A stretch of DNA of 64,000 nucleotides from contig NZ_JABEZU010000001.1 of assembly GCF_013149785.1 (NCBI RefSeq), positions 186,001 to 250,000 of the forward strand, in the 5' to 3' direction. This document shows, piece after piece, positions 16,819 through 24,779 of this stretch (positions within the stretch are counted from its first letter, which is position 1; every line of letters starts with the position of its first letter). Under the pieces are notes generated by a model. The model was not told the DNA's origin. It saw only the letters and a program-made list of their open reading frames with translations, and did not search any database. The stretch comes from Isoptericola halotolerans (GTDB lineage Bacteria > Actinomycetota > Actinomycetes > Actinomycetales > Cellulomonadaceae). Position numbers and translations under genes: made by a program.

Positions 16819-17298
16819 ATGAGCACCGACGTCACCGCCCTGATCGCCGAGGTCGAGTCCACCGAGCGTGAGCTGGTCCTGCCGCGCTTCACCCACGACG
16901 ACGCGTGGCGGCTCGGCTGCCTGCTGGTCGAGCTCGCCGGAGAGCGGGACCTGCCCGTGACGGTCGACGTGCGCAAGGGCACCCAGCAGGTGTTCCACGC
17001 GGCCCGTGAGGGCACGACGCCGGACAACGACTCGTGGGTGGAGCGCAAGGTGCGCGTGGTCTACCGCTTCGGGGCGTCGTCGTACCTGGTCGGGCTGCGT
17101 GCCCGGGCGCAGGGCCGCGACTTCAACGAGACCCACCAGCTGTCGCTGCAGGAGTACGCGGCGCACGGCGGGGCGTTCCCGCTCCGTGTCGACGGGGCGG
17201 GGATCGTGGGCGTGGTGACGGTCTCCGGACTCGCCCAGGCCGACGACCACGCGCTCGTGGTGGAGGCGCTGCGCACCTTCGCGCGCACACCTGCCTGA
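16819..17298 (+). CDS. UPF0303/HbpS-fold protein
   Basis: A 159-residue protein of the UPF0303 family, which shares the fold of GlcG/HbpS haem-binding proteins and is often labelled haem-degrading domain protein. Recognisable segments are VTVDVRKGTQQVFH, the NDSWVERKVRVVYRFG stretch and the C-terminal GGAFPLRV plus VSGLAQADDHALVVEAL, which is the strongest family signature. The biochemical role of UPF0303 is not settled. It is 29 bases ahead of the amidohydrolase on the same strand, and the two may form an operon with the DksA-like gene. Confidence 0.75.
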   Translation: MSTDVTALIAEVESTERELVLPRFTHDDAWRLGCLLVELAGERDLPVTVDVRKGTQQVFHAAREGTTPDNDSWVERKVRVVYRFGASSYLVGLRARAQGRDFNETHQLSLQEYAAHGGAFPLRVDGAGIVGVVTVSGLAQADDHALVVEALRTFARTPA

Positions 17299-17327
17299 GG
17301 GCGCCGCCGCTCGCATACGGTGTGCGG

Positions 17328-18824
17328 GTGAGTCTGATCCTACGCAACGCCCGCCGTGCGGGCCGCTTCGAGGGCCTGGTCGACGTCGCGCTCGACGAGG
17401 GTCGGATCGCCGCGGTCGTGCCGGCCGGCGCGGACGTGCCCGACCGCCCGTCGGGCGCCCGGCAGAGCGTCGACCTCGAGGGCCGGGTCCTGATGCCCGG
17501 TCTGTGGGACGCGCACACCCACCTGACGCAGTGGGCGCTGGTGCGGCACCGGCTCGACGTCTCCGCGGCGACCAGCCCCGAGCACGCCGCGGCGCTCGTG
17601 CGGGCACGGGTGCACGGTGCGACGACGCCGACGCCGCAGGGCCAGCCGCTGGTGGGGTACGGGTTCCGGTGGGCGGGCTGGGAGCACGAGCCGACCGCCG
17701 CCGTGCTCGACGACGCCGTCGGCGACGTCCCCGTGATCCTGCTCTCCGGCGACCTGCACAGCGCGTGGGCGTCGAGCGCCGGGCTGCGCTACCTCGGTAT
17801 CCATCACCACCCGACCGGGCTGCTGCGCGAGGAGGAGTGGATGGCCGCCAGCCCGCGGATCGTCACGGTGGACGACGACGTCGCGGACGAGCTCGTGGTC
17901 GACGCCGCCCGCGCCGCGGCCGAGCGCGGCGTCGTCGGCGTCGTCGACCTCGAGGTCGCGGACAACCTCGCGTCCTGGCGCCGGCGCGTCACGCGGGGAT
18001 GGTCGGGGCTGCGGGTGCGCGCGGGGGTGTGGGAGCAGTACCTGGACGCCGTGCTGGACGAGGGCCTCACCGACGGCGATCCCTTGGTCGAGGGCGCCAC
18101 CCTGGTGACGCAGGGCCCGCTGAAGGTGATCAGCGACGGCTCGCTGAACACGCTGACCGCCTACTGCTTCGACACGTACGCCGGGTCGACGGGTCAGGAT
18201 GCGTACGGCATCCTCAACATCGCGACGGACCACCTCGTGCCGCTGATGGCCCGCGCGCACCGGGCGGGGCTGCGGTGCGCGATCCACGCGATCGGCGACC
18301 ACGCGAACGCCCTCGCGCTCGACGCCTTCGCCGCCTCGGGGGCGCAGGGTTCGATCGAGCACGCGCAGCTGCTGCAGGCCGACGACGTCGCACGCTTCGC
18401 CGCGCTCGGCGTGACGGCGAGCGTCCAGCCGGAGCACGCCATGGACGACCGCGACCTCGCCGAGGAGCTGTGGCCGGACCGCACCGCCCGGGCGTTCCCG
18501 CTGGCGGACCTGCGCCGGGCCGGGGTGCCGCTCGCCCTCGGCTCGGACGCGCCGGTCGCCCCGCTCGACCCGTGGGTCGCGGTCGCGGCGGCGGTCACCC
18601 GGTCCCGTGACGGGCGCGAGCCCTGGCACCCCGAGCAGAGCCTGGACCTGCGCACCGCCCTCGAGGCGTCGGTGGACGGCCGGTCGCTCGACCTCGACGC
18701 CGGGGACCCGGCGGACCTCGCGGTCGTCGACGTCGACCCGTTCGCCGTCGACCCGGACGGCCTGCGCGAGATGCCGGTGGCGGGCACGCTGGTCGCCGGG
18801 GAGTGGACGCACCGTGCCTTCTGA
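17328..18824 (+). CDS. Amidohydrolase family protein (YtcJ-like)
   Basis: A 498-residue metal-dependent hydrolase. Metal ligands are visible in DAHTHLTQW (HxH, near residue 60), CAIHAIGDHAN (about 320), SIEHAQLL (about 345) and GSDAPVAPLDPW (about 405). This order is typical of YtcJ-like amidohydrolases, which often act on formamide or cyclic amide substrates. The GTG start at 17328 opens directly into the beta-sandwich strand SLILRNARR; earlier starts are not supported. Its end overlaps the start of the DksA/TraR gene by 11 bases. The substrate is unknown. Confidence 0.85.
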   Translation: MSLILRNARRAGRFEGLVDVALDEGRIAAVVPAGADVPDRPSGARQSVDLEGRVLMPGLWDAHTHLTQWALVRHRLDVSAATSPEHAAALVRARVHGATTPTPQGQPLVGYGFRWAGWEHEPTAAVLDDAVGDVPVILLSGDLHSAWASSAGLRYLGIHHHPTGLLREEEWMAASPRIVTVDDDVADELVVDAARAAAERGVVGVVDLEVADNLASWRRRVTRGWSGLRVRAGVWEQYLDAVLDEGLTDGDPLVEGATLVTQGPLKVISDGSLNTLTAYCFDTYAGSTGQDAYGILNIATDHLVPLMARAHRAGLRCAIHAIGDHANALALDAFAASGAQGSIEHAQLLQADDVARFAALGVTASVQPEHAMDDRDLAEELWPDRTARAFPLADLRRAGVPLALGSDAPVAPLDPWVAVAAAVTRSRDGREPWHPEQSLDLRTALEASVDGRSLDLDAGDPADLAVVDVDPFAVDPDGLREMPVAGTLVAGEWTHRAF

Positions 18825-19194
18825 GCCGGGCCCTGCGGCGCCGGGTGCCACGCCGGACGACGCCGGGCCCGAGGCGCGTCTGCACGCCCGGCTGGCGGAG
18901 GTCGAGGCCCGGATCGCCGCACAGCGCCGCCTCGTCGACGACATCGTCGGGGTGGTCCGCGACGAGAACGTCGACGACGAGCACGACCCGGAGGGCGCCA
19001 CGCTCGCCTGGGAGCGGCAGCAGGCGGCGGCGCTCGCCGCGGAGGCCGCCGTCGAGCGTGACGAGCTGGTCGCCGCGCTCGACCGGGTGGCCGCCGGGAC
19101 CTACGGCGTCTGTGCCGTGTGCGGGCGCCAGATCCCGACGGGGCGCCTGGAGGTCCGGCCGGCGGCGACCCGCTGCGTGGAGCACGCCGGCTGA
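18814..19194 (+). CDS. DksA/TraR-type zinc-finger protein
   Basis: A 126-residue protein with a coiled-coil hairpin (about residues 15-95, rich in Ala, Glu and Arg) and a C-terminal zinc finger. The finger reads CAVC near residue 105 and CVEH near 121, so the fourth ligand is His instead of the usual Cys. DksA-like proteins act in the secondary channel of RNA polymerase; small actinobacterial TraR-like proteins are mostly untested. The GTG at 18814 lies within the end of the amidohydrolase gene, with a GGAG further upstream, which suggests coupled translation. Confidence 0.8.
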   Translation: MPSEPGPAAPGATPDDAGPEARLHARLAEVEARIAAQRRLVDDIVGVVRDENVDDEHDPEGATLAWERQQAAALAAEAAVERDELVAALDRVAAGTYGVCAVCGRQIPTGRLEVRPAATRCVEHAG

Positions 19195-19207
19195 GCGACA
19201 GCGAGGA

Positions 19208-20485
19208 CTACGGTCCGAGCAGGGCGAGCGGCACGACGGCGACCCCGTCCTGGCGGCGGTAGGCATACGGCCCGGTCGTGATGACGACACGGTCGAGCAC
19301 CCGATCGCCGAGCTGGTCGTGGAGCCAGTTCAGGTGGCGGACGTCCTTGTCACTCACGCTCCCGGACAGCTTGACCTCGATGGCGACGACCTTGTGGTCG
19401 GCGCGTTCGACGAGGATGTCGATCTCACGGTTCGTGTCCTTGGTGCGCAGGTGTCCGATGGTCGCGTCGGCGGCACCGGCATAGACCCTGACGGACTGGA
19501 CGACGAGCGACTCGAAGAGTGCTCCGAGCCACGTGGCGGTCTCACGGCGCGCGGTGACGCGCTCGCCCTCTCCGCGGAGCAGTCCCTCTGGCGAGACACC
19601 CGCCAGGCGTGCGGCCAGTGCTGGGTCGACGAGGTGGTGCTTCGGTGTGCGAGTCAGACGCTTGAGCGGTGCGAACAACGGAAGCCAGGCGGGCACGGGA
19701 TCGAGGATGAAGAGGCGAGTCAGGTGCTCGCGATAGATGTCGACCGTCTGCCGAACCGGCTTGTCGTCGTCACCAGGGGTCGCGGCGTCGAGGATGGTGC
19801 TGTAGGACGCATCCGTTGCCGTGGCGGCACCGTACGCAGCGAGCCATCCGGTCAGTGCGGCGGGCCGGCGGACGTGCACGCCGTTCTCCGGGAGCTCCCG
19901 CTCCACGATCCTCGCCAGGTAGCTGTCGAGCTGGTGTCGCCGGGCGGCTTCCGGGAGACCGCGGATGCCGGGGAAGCCGGATCGCAGGATCTCGTCGACG
20001 TACTGCGGCAACCCGACGCTCGACCCCCCGGTGACCGTCGGGAGCTGACCGTCCAGCAGCGCGCGCAACGAGACCGACGGAGTGCTGACCGCTCGCTCGG
20101 CGAACGAGAGTGGACGCATCCTGAACGAGACGATGCGCCCGGCGCCGGAGTGGATCCTGGTTCCGGGGGCAACCCCGGCCGACCCCGCCAGGAGGAAACG
20201 GCCGCCGGTGAGGTCGTCGTCGACGGCTCGCTTGACGCGATCCCAGACCTGCGGCTCGAGCTGCCACTCGTCGACGAGCACCGGTGGTGGCACCCGGGTG
20301 ATCTGGTCGACGTCGGCGGCCAGCGTCTGTCGCAGCAGCTCGTTCGCAAGGTTGAACTCGGTCGTGGCCCGTTGTGTCGCCGTCGCGGTCTTGCCTACGC
20401 CCTTGGCGCCTTCCAGGGCGATGGCGGCGAGGTGGGGAAACAGACCGTCCAACGCCTGGTCGATCACTCGTCGCCGATAGGCCAT
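19208..20485 (-). CDS. AAA_14/DUF4143 ATP-binding protein
   Basis: A 425-residue protein with an N-terminal ATPase domain (Walker A EGAKGVGKT near residue 24, Walker B PVLVDEWQ near 68, sensor region FLLAGSAG) and a C-terminal DUF4143 domain. The latter has the pattern REIDILVE then VVAIEVKLS (about residues 350-380), which fits a PD-(D/E)xK nuclease-like core (Asp, then Glu-x-Lys). DUF4143 ATPases are widespread, often horizontally moved, and have no agreed function. The gene is monocistronic between a convergent DksA-like gene and a TetR gene. Five regularly spaced palindromes lie just upstream. Confidence 0.85.
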   Translation of the reverse strand: MAYRRRVIDQALDGLFPHLAAIALEGAKGVGKTATATQRATTEFNLANELLRQTLAADVDQITRVPPPVLVDEWQLEPQVWDRVKRAVDDDLTGGRFLLAGSAGVAPGTRIHSGAGRIVSFRMRPLSFAERAVSTPSVSLRALLDGQLPTVTGGSSVGLPQYVDEILRSGFPGIRGLPEAARRHQLDSYLARIVERELPENGVHVRRPAALTGWLAAYGAATATDASYSTILDAATPGDDDKPVRQTVDIYREHLTRLFILDPVPAWLPLFAPLKRLTRTPKHHLVDPALAARLAGVSPEGLLRGEGERVTARRETATWLGALFESLVVQSVRVYAGAADATIGHLRTKDTNREIDILVERADHKVVAIEVKLSGSVSDKDVRHLNWLHDQLGDRVLDRVVITTGPYAYRRQDGVAVVPLALLGP

Positions 20486-20492
20486 GGCACCA

Positions 20493-20595
20493 ATCTAACA
20501 GATGGCGACCCTTCTATCTAACAGATTGCCACGCTTCTGTCTGACAGATCGCGGTGCGTCTGTCAGGCAGACCGCCGCCCTACTCTCAGGCAGAT
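20493..20595. repeat. Five palindromic 11-mers at exact 23-bp spacing upstream of the DUF4143 ATPase
   Basis: The repeats start at 20493, 20516, 20539, 20562 and 20585. They read ATCTAACAGAT, ATCTAACAGAT, GTCTGACAGAT, GTCAGGCAGAC and CTCAGGCAGAT. The first two are identical and perfectly palindromic around a 3-bp centre (ATCT-aac-AGAT). The 12-bp spacers are also related (for instance TGGCGACCCTTCT and TTGCCACGCTTCT including the last T of the repeat). Conservation decays with distance from the ATPase start at 20485. A spacing near two helical turns would place bound dimers on one face of the DNA. Tandem duplication of an operator is the simplest reading. Confidence 0.85.
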
Positions 20596-20611
20596 GGCCA
20601 CCTCGCGTCGG

Positions 20612-21238
20612 TCAGGGTGCCGCCAGCATGCCCCGCCACGCCGTGCGCACGGCCTCGCGGCACCGCTCGAGCGTGGCCGGCTCGGTCAGCGAGTCCCCGC
20701 GCACCACGTACTGGTAGTAGTAGACCCCGTTGACCAGGTCGATGCTCGCCTCGACGTCGAGGTCCGCGCGCAGCTCGCCACGCTCGATCCCGGCCCGCAG
20801 CAGGGCGACCAGCGCGGACCGCCGTCGGGCGACGTGGGAGCGCCAGTACGCCTGTGCGACCCGCCGGTCGGACATCGCCAGCCGCAACCGCAGACGGAAC
20901 CGCCGCTCGGGGTAGTCGCGCCCGGCCGGGTGCGCGGACGGGGACAGCGCCGCCAGCAGGTTCGCCAGCAGGTCGCCCTCGGTGGAGATCTCGTACGGCT
21001 CGCGACCCTGGTCGAGCGCCGCCGCCACGAGGTCCGTCATCGACGGCCACCGCCGGTAGATCGCCGCGCGGCCGACACCGCTGGCCTCGACGACCCGGGC
21101 GACCGTGACGTCCTCGCCGCGCTCCAGCAGGTCCACGGCCGCCGCCAGGATGCGCTCGTCATGTCCCGCGGCCCGGGGTCGTCCCGGCCGACGGCCCGTC
21201 GCTTCCGACGGCGCGGGCCGGGTGCCCGGCGCCGTCAT
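20612..21238 (-). CDS. TetR family regulator
   Basis: A 208-residue protein with a TetR N-terminal HTH (about residues 25-75, ILAAAVDLLERGEDVTVARVVEASGVGRAAIYRR in two adjacent helices) and a C-terminal ligand domain of the TetR_C_11 type (NGVYYYQYVVRGD). Its ATG at 21238 overlaps the stop of the tyrosine phosphatase gene (ATGA), so it is the last gene of the phosphonate-type importer operon and may regulate it. The operator is not obvious. Confidence 0.85.
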   Translation of the reverse strand: MTAPGTRPAPSEATGRRPGRPRAAGHDERILAAAVDLLERGEDVTVARVVEASGVGRAAIYRRWPSMTDLVAAALDQGREPYEISTEGDLLANLLAALSPSAHPAGRDYPERRFRLRLRLAMSDRRVAQAYWRSHVARRRSALVALLRAGIERGELRADLDVEASIDLVNGVYYYQYVVRGDSLTEPATLERCREAVRTAWRGMLAAP

Positions 21239-22023
21239 GCGGTGCCCGACGGTGCCAGGGCGCGTTCGCGGAGCCGGGCGACCAGCCCGTCGGTCAGCCC
21301 GGCGGCACGCAACGGGGCGAGCGGGTCGCCGTGCCGCTCGGCGAGAGCGGCCAGCAGCTCACGCATCGGGGTCTCGGAGAACCTGGTGCGGGCGGCGGCC
21401 CGCGCGGCGGCGTCCAGGTCGAGCCCGAACCGGGCCATCAGCGGTGCCATGACGGGGGCGAGCCGCCGCTGGATCGCGGCCGAGCTCTCGCCGGTGCGGG
21501 CGTAGTCCGCCACGATCGCCTCCGCGTCCGCGCCGAGAGTCAGCAGCAGTGCCGCGGCGAGCACGCCGGTGCGGTCCTGACCGGCCGCGCAGTGGAAGGC
21601 GACCGTGCCGGGGGAGTGCGCGACGATCGCCAGCGCCGTGACGACCTGTGCGGCCGCGCCCTCGTACATCCGCAGGTACATGGCCCCGAACCGCGACTGG
21701 TCGAGCATCGTGGCCGGGTCGGCGTCGCCCGCCGCGCGGCCGATGTCCGCCAGGAACGGCACGTGGTGGTAGCTGATCTCCGACCGTTCGCCGAGCACTC
21801 CGCGGCCGGTGAGGGCCACCTCGTCGGGCGAGCGCAGGTCGACGACGGCGCGCAGCCCGGCGCCGACCAGCTCGTCCGCGAAGGGGCGGTCCGTCGTGGA
21901 CAGGTCGTCGGCGCGCAGCACGACGCCGGGACGGACGGCGCCGCCGGCGACCACGGTCCCGCCGAGGTCGCGCAGGTTCACCGGGGCGGAGAGCGGCAGC
22001 GGGGCGGTGTCGAGCGTGGTCAC
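21235..22023 (-). CDS. Tyrosine-protein phosphatase-like protein
   Basis: A 262-residue phosphatase of the bacterial DSP/Y_phosphatase3 group. The P-loop is FHCAAGQDRTG (near residue 140), which fits HCxxGxxRTG, with Cys as nucleophile and Arg as phosphate binder. The N-terminal NLRDLGG and VLRADDLS segments are typical of the family. The GTG start at 22023 overlaps the stop of the permease gene (GTGA) after GGAGGAAG. Linkage to a PhnCDE-like importer suggests that it removes phosphate from an imported or regulatory phosphoester; this is inference. Confidence 0.85.
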   Translation of the reverse strand: MTTLDTAPLPLSAPVNLRDLGGTVVAGGAVRPGVVLRADDLSTTDRPFADELVGAGLRAVVDLRSPDEVALTGRGVLGERSEISYHHVPFLADIGRAAGDADPATMLDQSRFGAMYLRMYEGAAAQVVTALAIVAHSPGTVAFHCAAGQDRTGVLAAALLLTLGADAEAIVADYARTGESSAAIQRRLAPVMAPLMARFGLDLDAAARAAARTRFSETPMRELLAALAERHGDPLAPLRAAGLTDGLVARLRERALAPSGTA

Positions 22024-22859
22024 GTGATCTTCCTCCGGATGACGGCGCTGGCCTGGTCGATGACCGTGACCAGCACGATGATGCAGATGACGATCGCGGA
22101 CAGGTGCCCGTAGTCGTACATCTTCATGGCGGTGGTGAGCTCGAGGCCGATGCCGCCCGCGCCGACCATCCCGAGGATGGTGGCGCCGCGCACGTTGCCC
22201 TCGAAGAGGAGCAACGAGTAGGACACGAGCAGGGGACCGGCCTGCGGCAGGACCCCGTACTGGACGACCTGCCGGCGCGAGGCGCCGACGGCTTCCATGG
22301 CGGTGACCGGGCCGGTGTCGACCGACTCCATCGCCTCGGCGAAGACCTTGCCGATGGAGCCCACCGAGCCGACCGTCATCGCGAGGATGCCGGCGAACGG
22401 GCCCAGGCCGACCGCCGAGACGAACATGAGGGCGAACACCAGGTCCGGCAGGGACCGGATGACGTTCATCGTCCAGCGGCACGGGTAGTACACCCAGCCC
22501 GGGGCGATGTTCGACGCCGCGCCGAACGCCATGAACAGCGACAGCACGGCCCCCAGGACGCTCCCGACGATCGCCATCTGCAGCGTCTCGACGAGCTGGG
22601 CGACGATCACGTCGAGCTTGTCCCACGACGGCGGGAACAGCCGGGTGAGGAAGTCGCCCATGTTGACCGCGCCCTCGCCGAGCTTGGCGACGTCGAAGTC
22701 CGCCCCGACCATCGACCAGTACAGGATCGCGAGTGCGACGGGCACGCCGAGCAGGAACCGGGCTCGGGGGACGGTGAACGCCCGCTCGAGCCGGGCGCGC
22801 TCGGCGGCATCGAGCGCGGTGGCGGAGTGCTCGCGGCGGATGCGCTCAGCGGTGGGCAC
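22020..22859 (-). CDS. phnE: Phosphonate-type ABC transporter permease
   Basis: A 279-residue integral membrane protein with about six helices. It matches PhnE: SVLGAVLSLFMAFGAAS, NVIRSLPDLVFALMFV, and an EAA-like loop MEAVGASRRQVVQYGVLPQ followed by NVRGATILGMVGAGGIG, which is a strong family signature. The ATPase gene overlaps its start by 14 bases. It works with the ATPase (22846-23679) and the binding protein (23685-24620). The ligand may be phosphonate, phosphite or another phosphorus compound. No C-P lyase genes are in the window. Confidence 0.88.
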   Translation of the reverse strand: MPTAERIRREHSATALDAAERARLERAFTVPRARFLLGVPVALAILYWSMVGADFDVAKLGEGAVNMGDFLTRLFPPSWDKLDVIVAQLVETLQMAIVGSVLGAVLSLFMAFGAASNIAPGWVYYPCRWTMNVIRSLPDLVFALMFVSAVGLGPFAGILAMTVGSVGSIGKVFAEAMESVDTGPVTAMEAVGASRRQVVQYGVLPQAGPLLVSYSLLLFEGNVRGATILGMVGAGGIGLELTTAMKMYDYGHLSAIVICIIVLVTVIDQASAVIRRKIT

Positions 22860-23679
22860 CGTCGGCCTCCTCGGTGCCGTCGGCGTAGAGCACCTCGAGC
22901 CGGTCGGCGTCGAGGTCGGCGGTGGGCGCGGAGACGAGCATCCGGCCGTGCCGCAGCCCGACGATGCGGTCGGAGTGCTCGAGGGCGAGGGGGAGCACGT
23001 GCAGGCTCACGAGCACGGGGATGCCGTCCTCGCGGGCGATCTGGCGCAGCAGGTCGAGCACCGCGTGCGACATCTTCGGGTCGAGGGACGCCACGGGTTC
23101 GTCCGCGAGGACGACCTGCGGGCGCTGCATGAGCGCACGGGCGATGGCGACGCGCTGCTGCTGGCCGCCCGAGAGGGTGCGGGCCTGGACGGTCGCCTTG
23201 TGGGCGATGCCGACGCGGTCGAGCAGCTCCATCGCCCGGCGCCGGTCTGCGCTGGTGAAGCCTCCGACGGCGTTGATCGGGCCGGCGCGGTGCAGGGCGC
23301 CGGTGAGCACGTTCGTCAGCACCGACAGGCGACCGACGAGGTTGAACTGCTGGAAGACCTGGCCGACGCTCGCGCGGAGGTCGCGCAGCCGGCTCCTGCG
23401 CAGCGAGGTCAGCTCGTGACCGCTGACCTGCACGGTGCCGGAGCTGATGGGGGCGAACCCGGTCAGGCACCGCATGAGCGTCGACTTGCCGGACCCGGAG
23501 GAGCCGAGCAGCGCCACGGTCTCCCCGGGGTACAGGTCGAGGTCGACGCCGTCGAGCACGAGCGGGCCGGCGCCGTAGGAGACCTGGAGGTCGCGCACGG
23601 TGACGAGCGCGCCCGGCGTCGGGCCGGACGTCACAGGGCTCGATGTCGTGGTGCTCGTCGAGGCGGCGGTCACGGTCAT
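22846..23679 (-). CDS. phnC: Phosphonate-type ABC transporter ATPase
   Basis: A 277-residue ATPase. Walker A is GSSGSGKST, the Q-loop FQQFNLVGRLSVLTNV is highly typical of PhnC, the signature is LSGGQQQR and Walker B is VVLADEPVASLDP. The N-terminal 25 residues are Thr/Ser-rich and not part of the domain. ATG 23679 lies five bases after the binding-protein stop, so the order binding protein, ATPase, permease is one transcript. The family imports phosphonates or phosphite. Confidence 0.88.
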   Translation of the reverse strand: MTVTAASTSTTTSSPVTSGPTPGALVTVRDLQVSYGAGPLVLDGVDLDLYPGETVALLGSSGSGKSTLMRCLTGFAPISSGTVQVSGHELTSLRRSRLRDLRASVGQVFQQFNLVGRLSVLTNVLTGALHRAGPINAVGGFTSADRRRAMELLDRVGIAHKATVQARTLSGGQQQRVAIARALMQRPQVVLADEPVASLDPKMSHAVLDLLRQIAREDGIPVLVSLHVLPLALEHSDRIVGLRHGRMLVSAPTADLDADRLEVLYADGTEEADGAHR

Positions 23680-23684
23680 CCCGA

Positions 23685-24620
23685 TCAGCCCAGGTCCGAG
23701 ATGTCGACGTCGGCGATCGCGGCGATGTCGACGAACGGCTGGAAGAGGTCGTCGGCAGGTTCGAGGATCGGCTCGGTGCCCTGCATCGCCTCGAACATCG
23801 CCCCGAGCTGCTCGGCGTTGGACTCGACGAAGACGGTCGGCAGCGCCTCGAGCAGCTCGGCCCGCTTGTCCTCGGCGAGCTGCTGGTCGGCGAGCACGGT
23901 GACGGCGACCGGCATGGAGCCGCTGACGCCGAGGGCTCTGGTCTCGCCCTCGTCGAACGGGAACATCGGGTTGTCCTGCCCGGCCATGGTCGGGAAGATC
24001 GTCGAGGTGCACGCGACGTCGATCTGGCCCTCGGCCAAAGCGATGAACGACATGTCGTGGCCGCCGGAGAACATCGAGGTGTAGTCGACGTCCTTCTCCA
24101 GCCCGGCGTCGTGCAGCATCGCCACCGGCATGAAGTACCCGGAGCTGGACGCCGGGTCGGCGAAGGCCACGACGGTGTCGGAGGTGATGTCCTCCAGGCT
24201 CCGCAACGGCGAGTCGTCCATCACCAGGCAGGTGGAGACCGGGTCGTCGTTGCCCGGCCACGCCACGAGCGAGTCCACCTCGCCGGTGTTCACCGCCAGC
24301 GCCGAGGGGAACCCGCTCATGAACCCGATGTCCACGTGGTGGTTGCGCAGCGCCTCCACGACGGCGGTGTAGTCGGGGACGTCGACGATCTCGACCTCCC
24401 GGCCGGTCTCGGCCGTGACCAGCTCGGCGAAGGCCTCGATGGGGTTCTCCGCGCCCGGGTCGTCGCCGAGCGGCGTGGTGGCGAAGGTGAGCGGTGCGTC
24501 GGGGTCGGCCGCCGCGGCTGCCGGGGCGGCGTCGCCGGCCTCCGCGGCGCCGGAGCAGCCGGTGAGGAGGGCGGCGCCGAGGCCGAGGACACCGAGAGCA
24601 GGAAGAGCGCGGACGCGCAT
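23685..24620 (-). CDS. phnD: Phosphonate/phosphite-type ABC transporter binding lipoprotein
   Basis: A 311-residue binding protein. The signal peptide ends in the lipobox LLTGCSG near residue 22. The mature protein has the PhnD/PtxB pattern: FATTPLGDDPGAENPIEAF, DYTAVVEALRNHHVDIGFM and the segment FADPASSSGYFMP that forms the phosphonate-binding helix end. ATG 24620 follows AAAGGAA. It is the first gene of a five-gene run (binding protein, ATPase, permease, tyrosine phosphatase, TetR). The 159-base upstream region shows irregular GTTC repeats but no clear PHO box. Confidence 0.88.
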   Translation of the reverse strand: MRVRALPALGVLGLGAALLTGCSGAAEAGDAAPAAAAADPDAPLTFATTPLGDDPGAENPIEAFAELVTAETGREVEIVDVPDYTAVVEALRNHHVDIGFMSGFPSALAVNTGEVDSLVAWPGNDDPVSTCLVMDDSPLRSLEDITSDTVVAFADPASSSGYFMPVAMLHDAGLEKDVDYTSMFSGGHDMSFIALAEGQIDVACTSTIFPTMAGQDNPMFPFDEGETRALGVSGSMPVAVTVLADQQLAEDKRAELLEALPTVFVESNAEQLGAMFEAMQGTEPILEPADDLFQPFVDIAAIADVDISDLG

Positions 24621-24779
24621 GGTCGTTCCTTTCGGACGGGGTGCGGGTCGCCGGCAGGGGTTCCGTGACCGGCGATGCCGAGATCACACCGCGGCGAGGT
24701 GACGGCGAATTACGAGACCGCCGTACCTGGAACCGACGGAACGATGAACTTCCGGTGCACGGCGTGACAGCATGGACGG

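Noticed and set aside
24715-24765. GTTC repeats (minus strand) upstream of phnD as a PHO box
   Set aside because: The GTTC units are spaced 7 and 9 bases, not 11, and lack the GTTCAC core.
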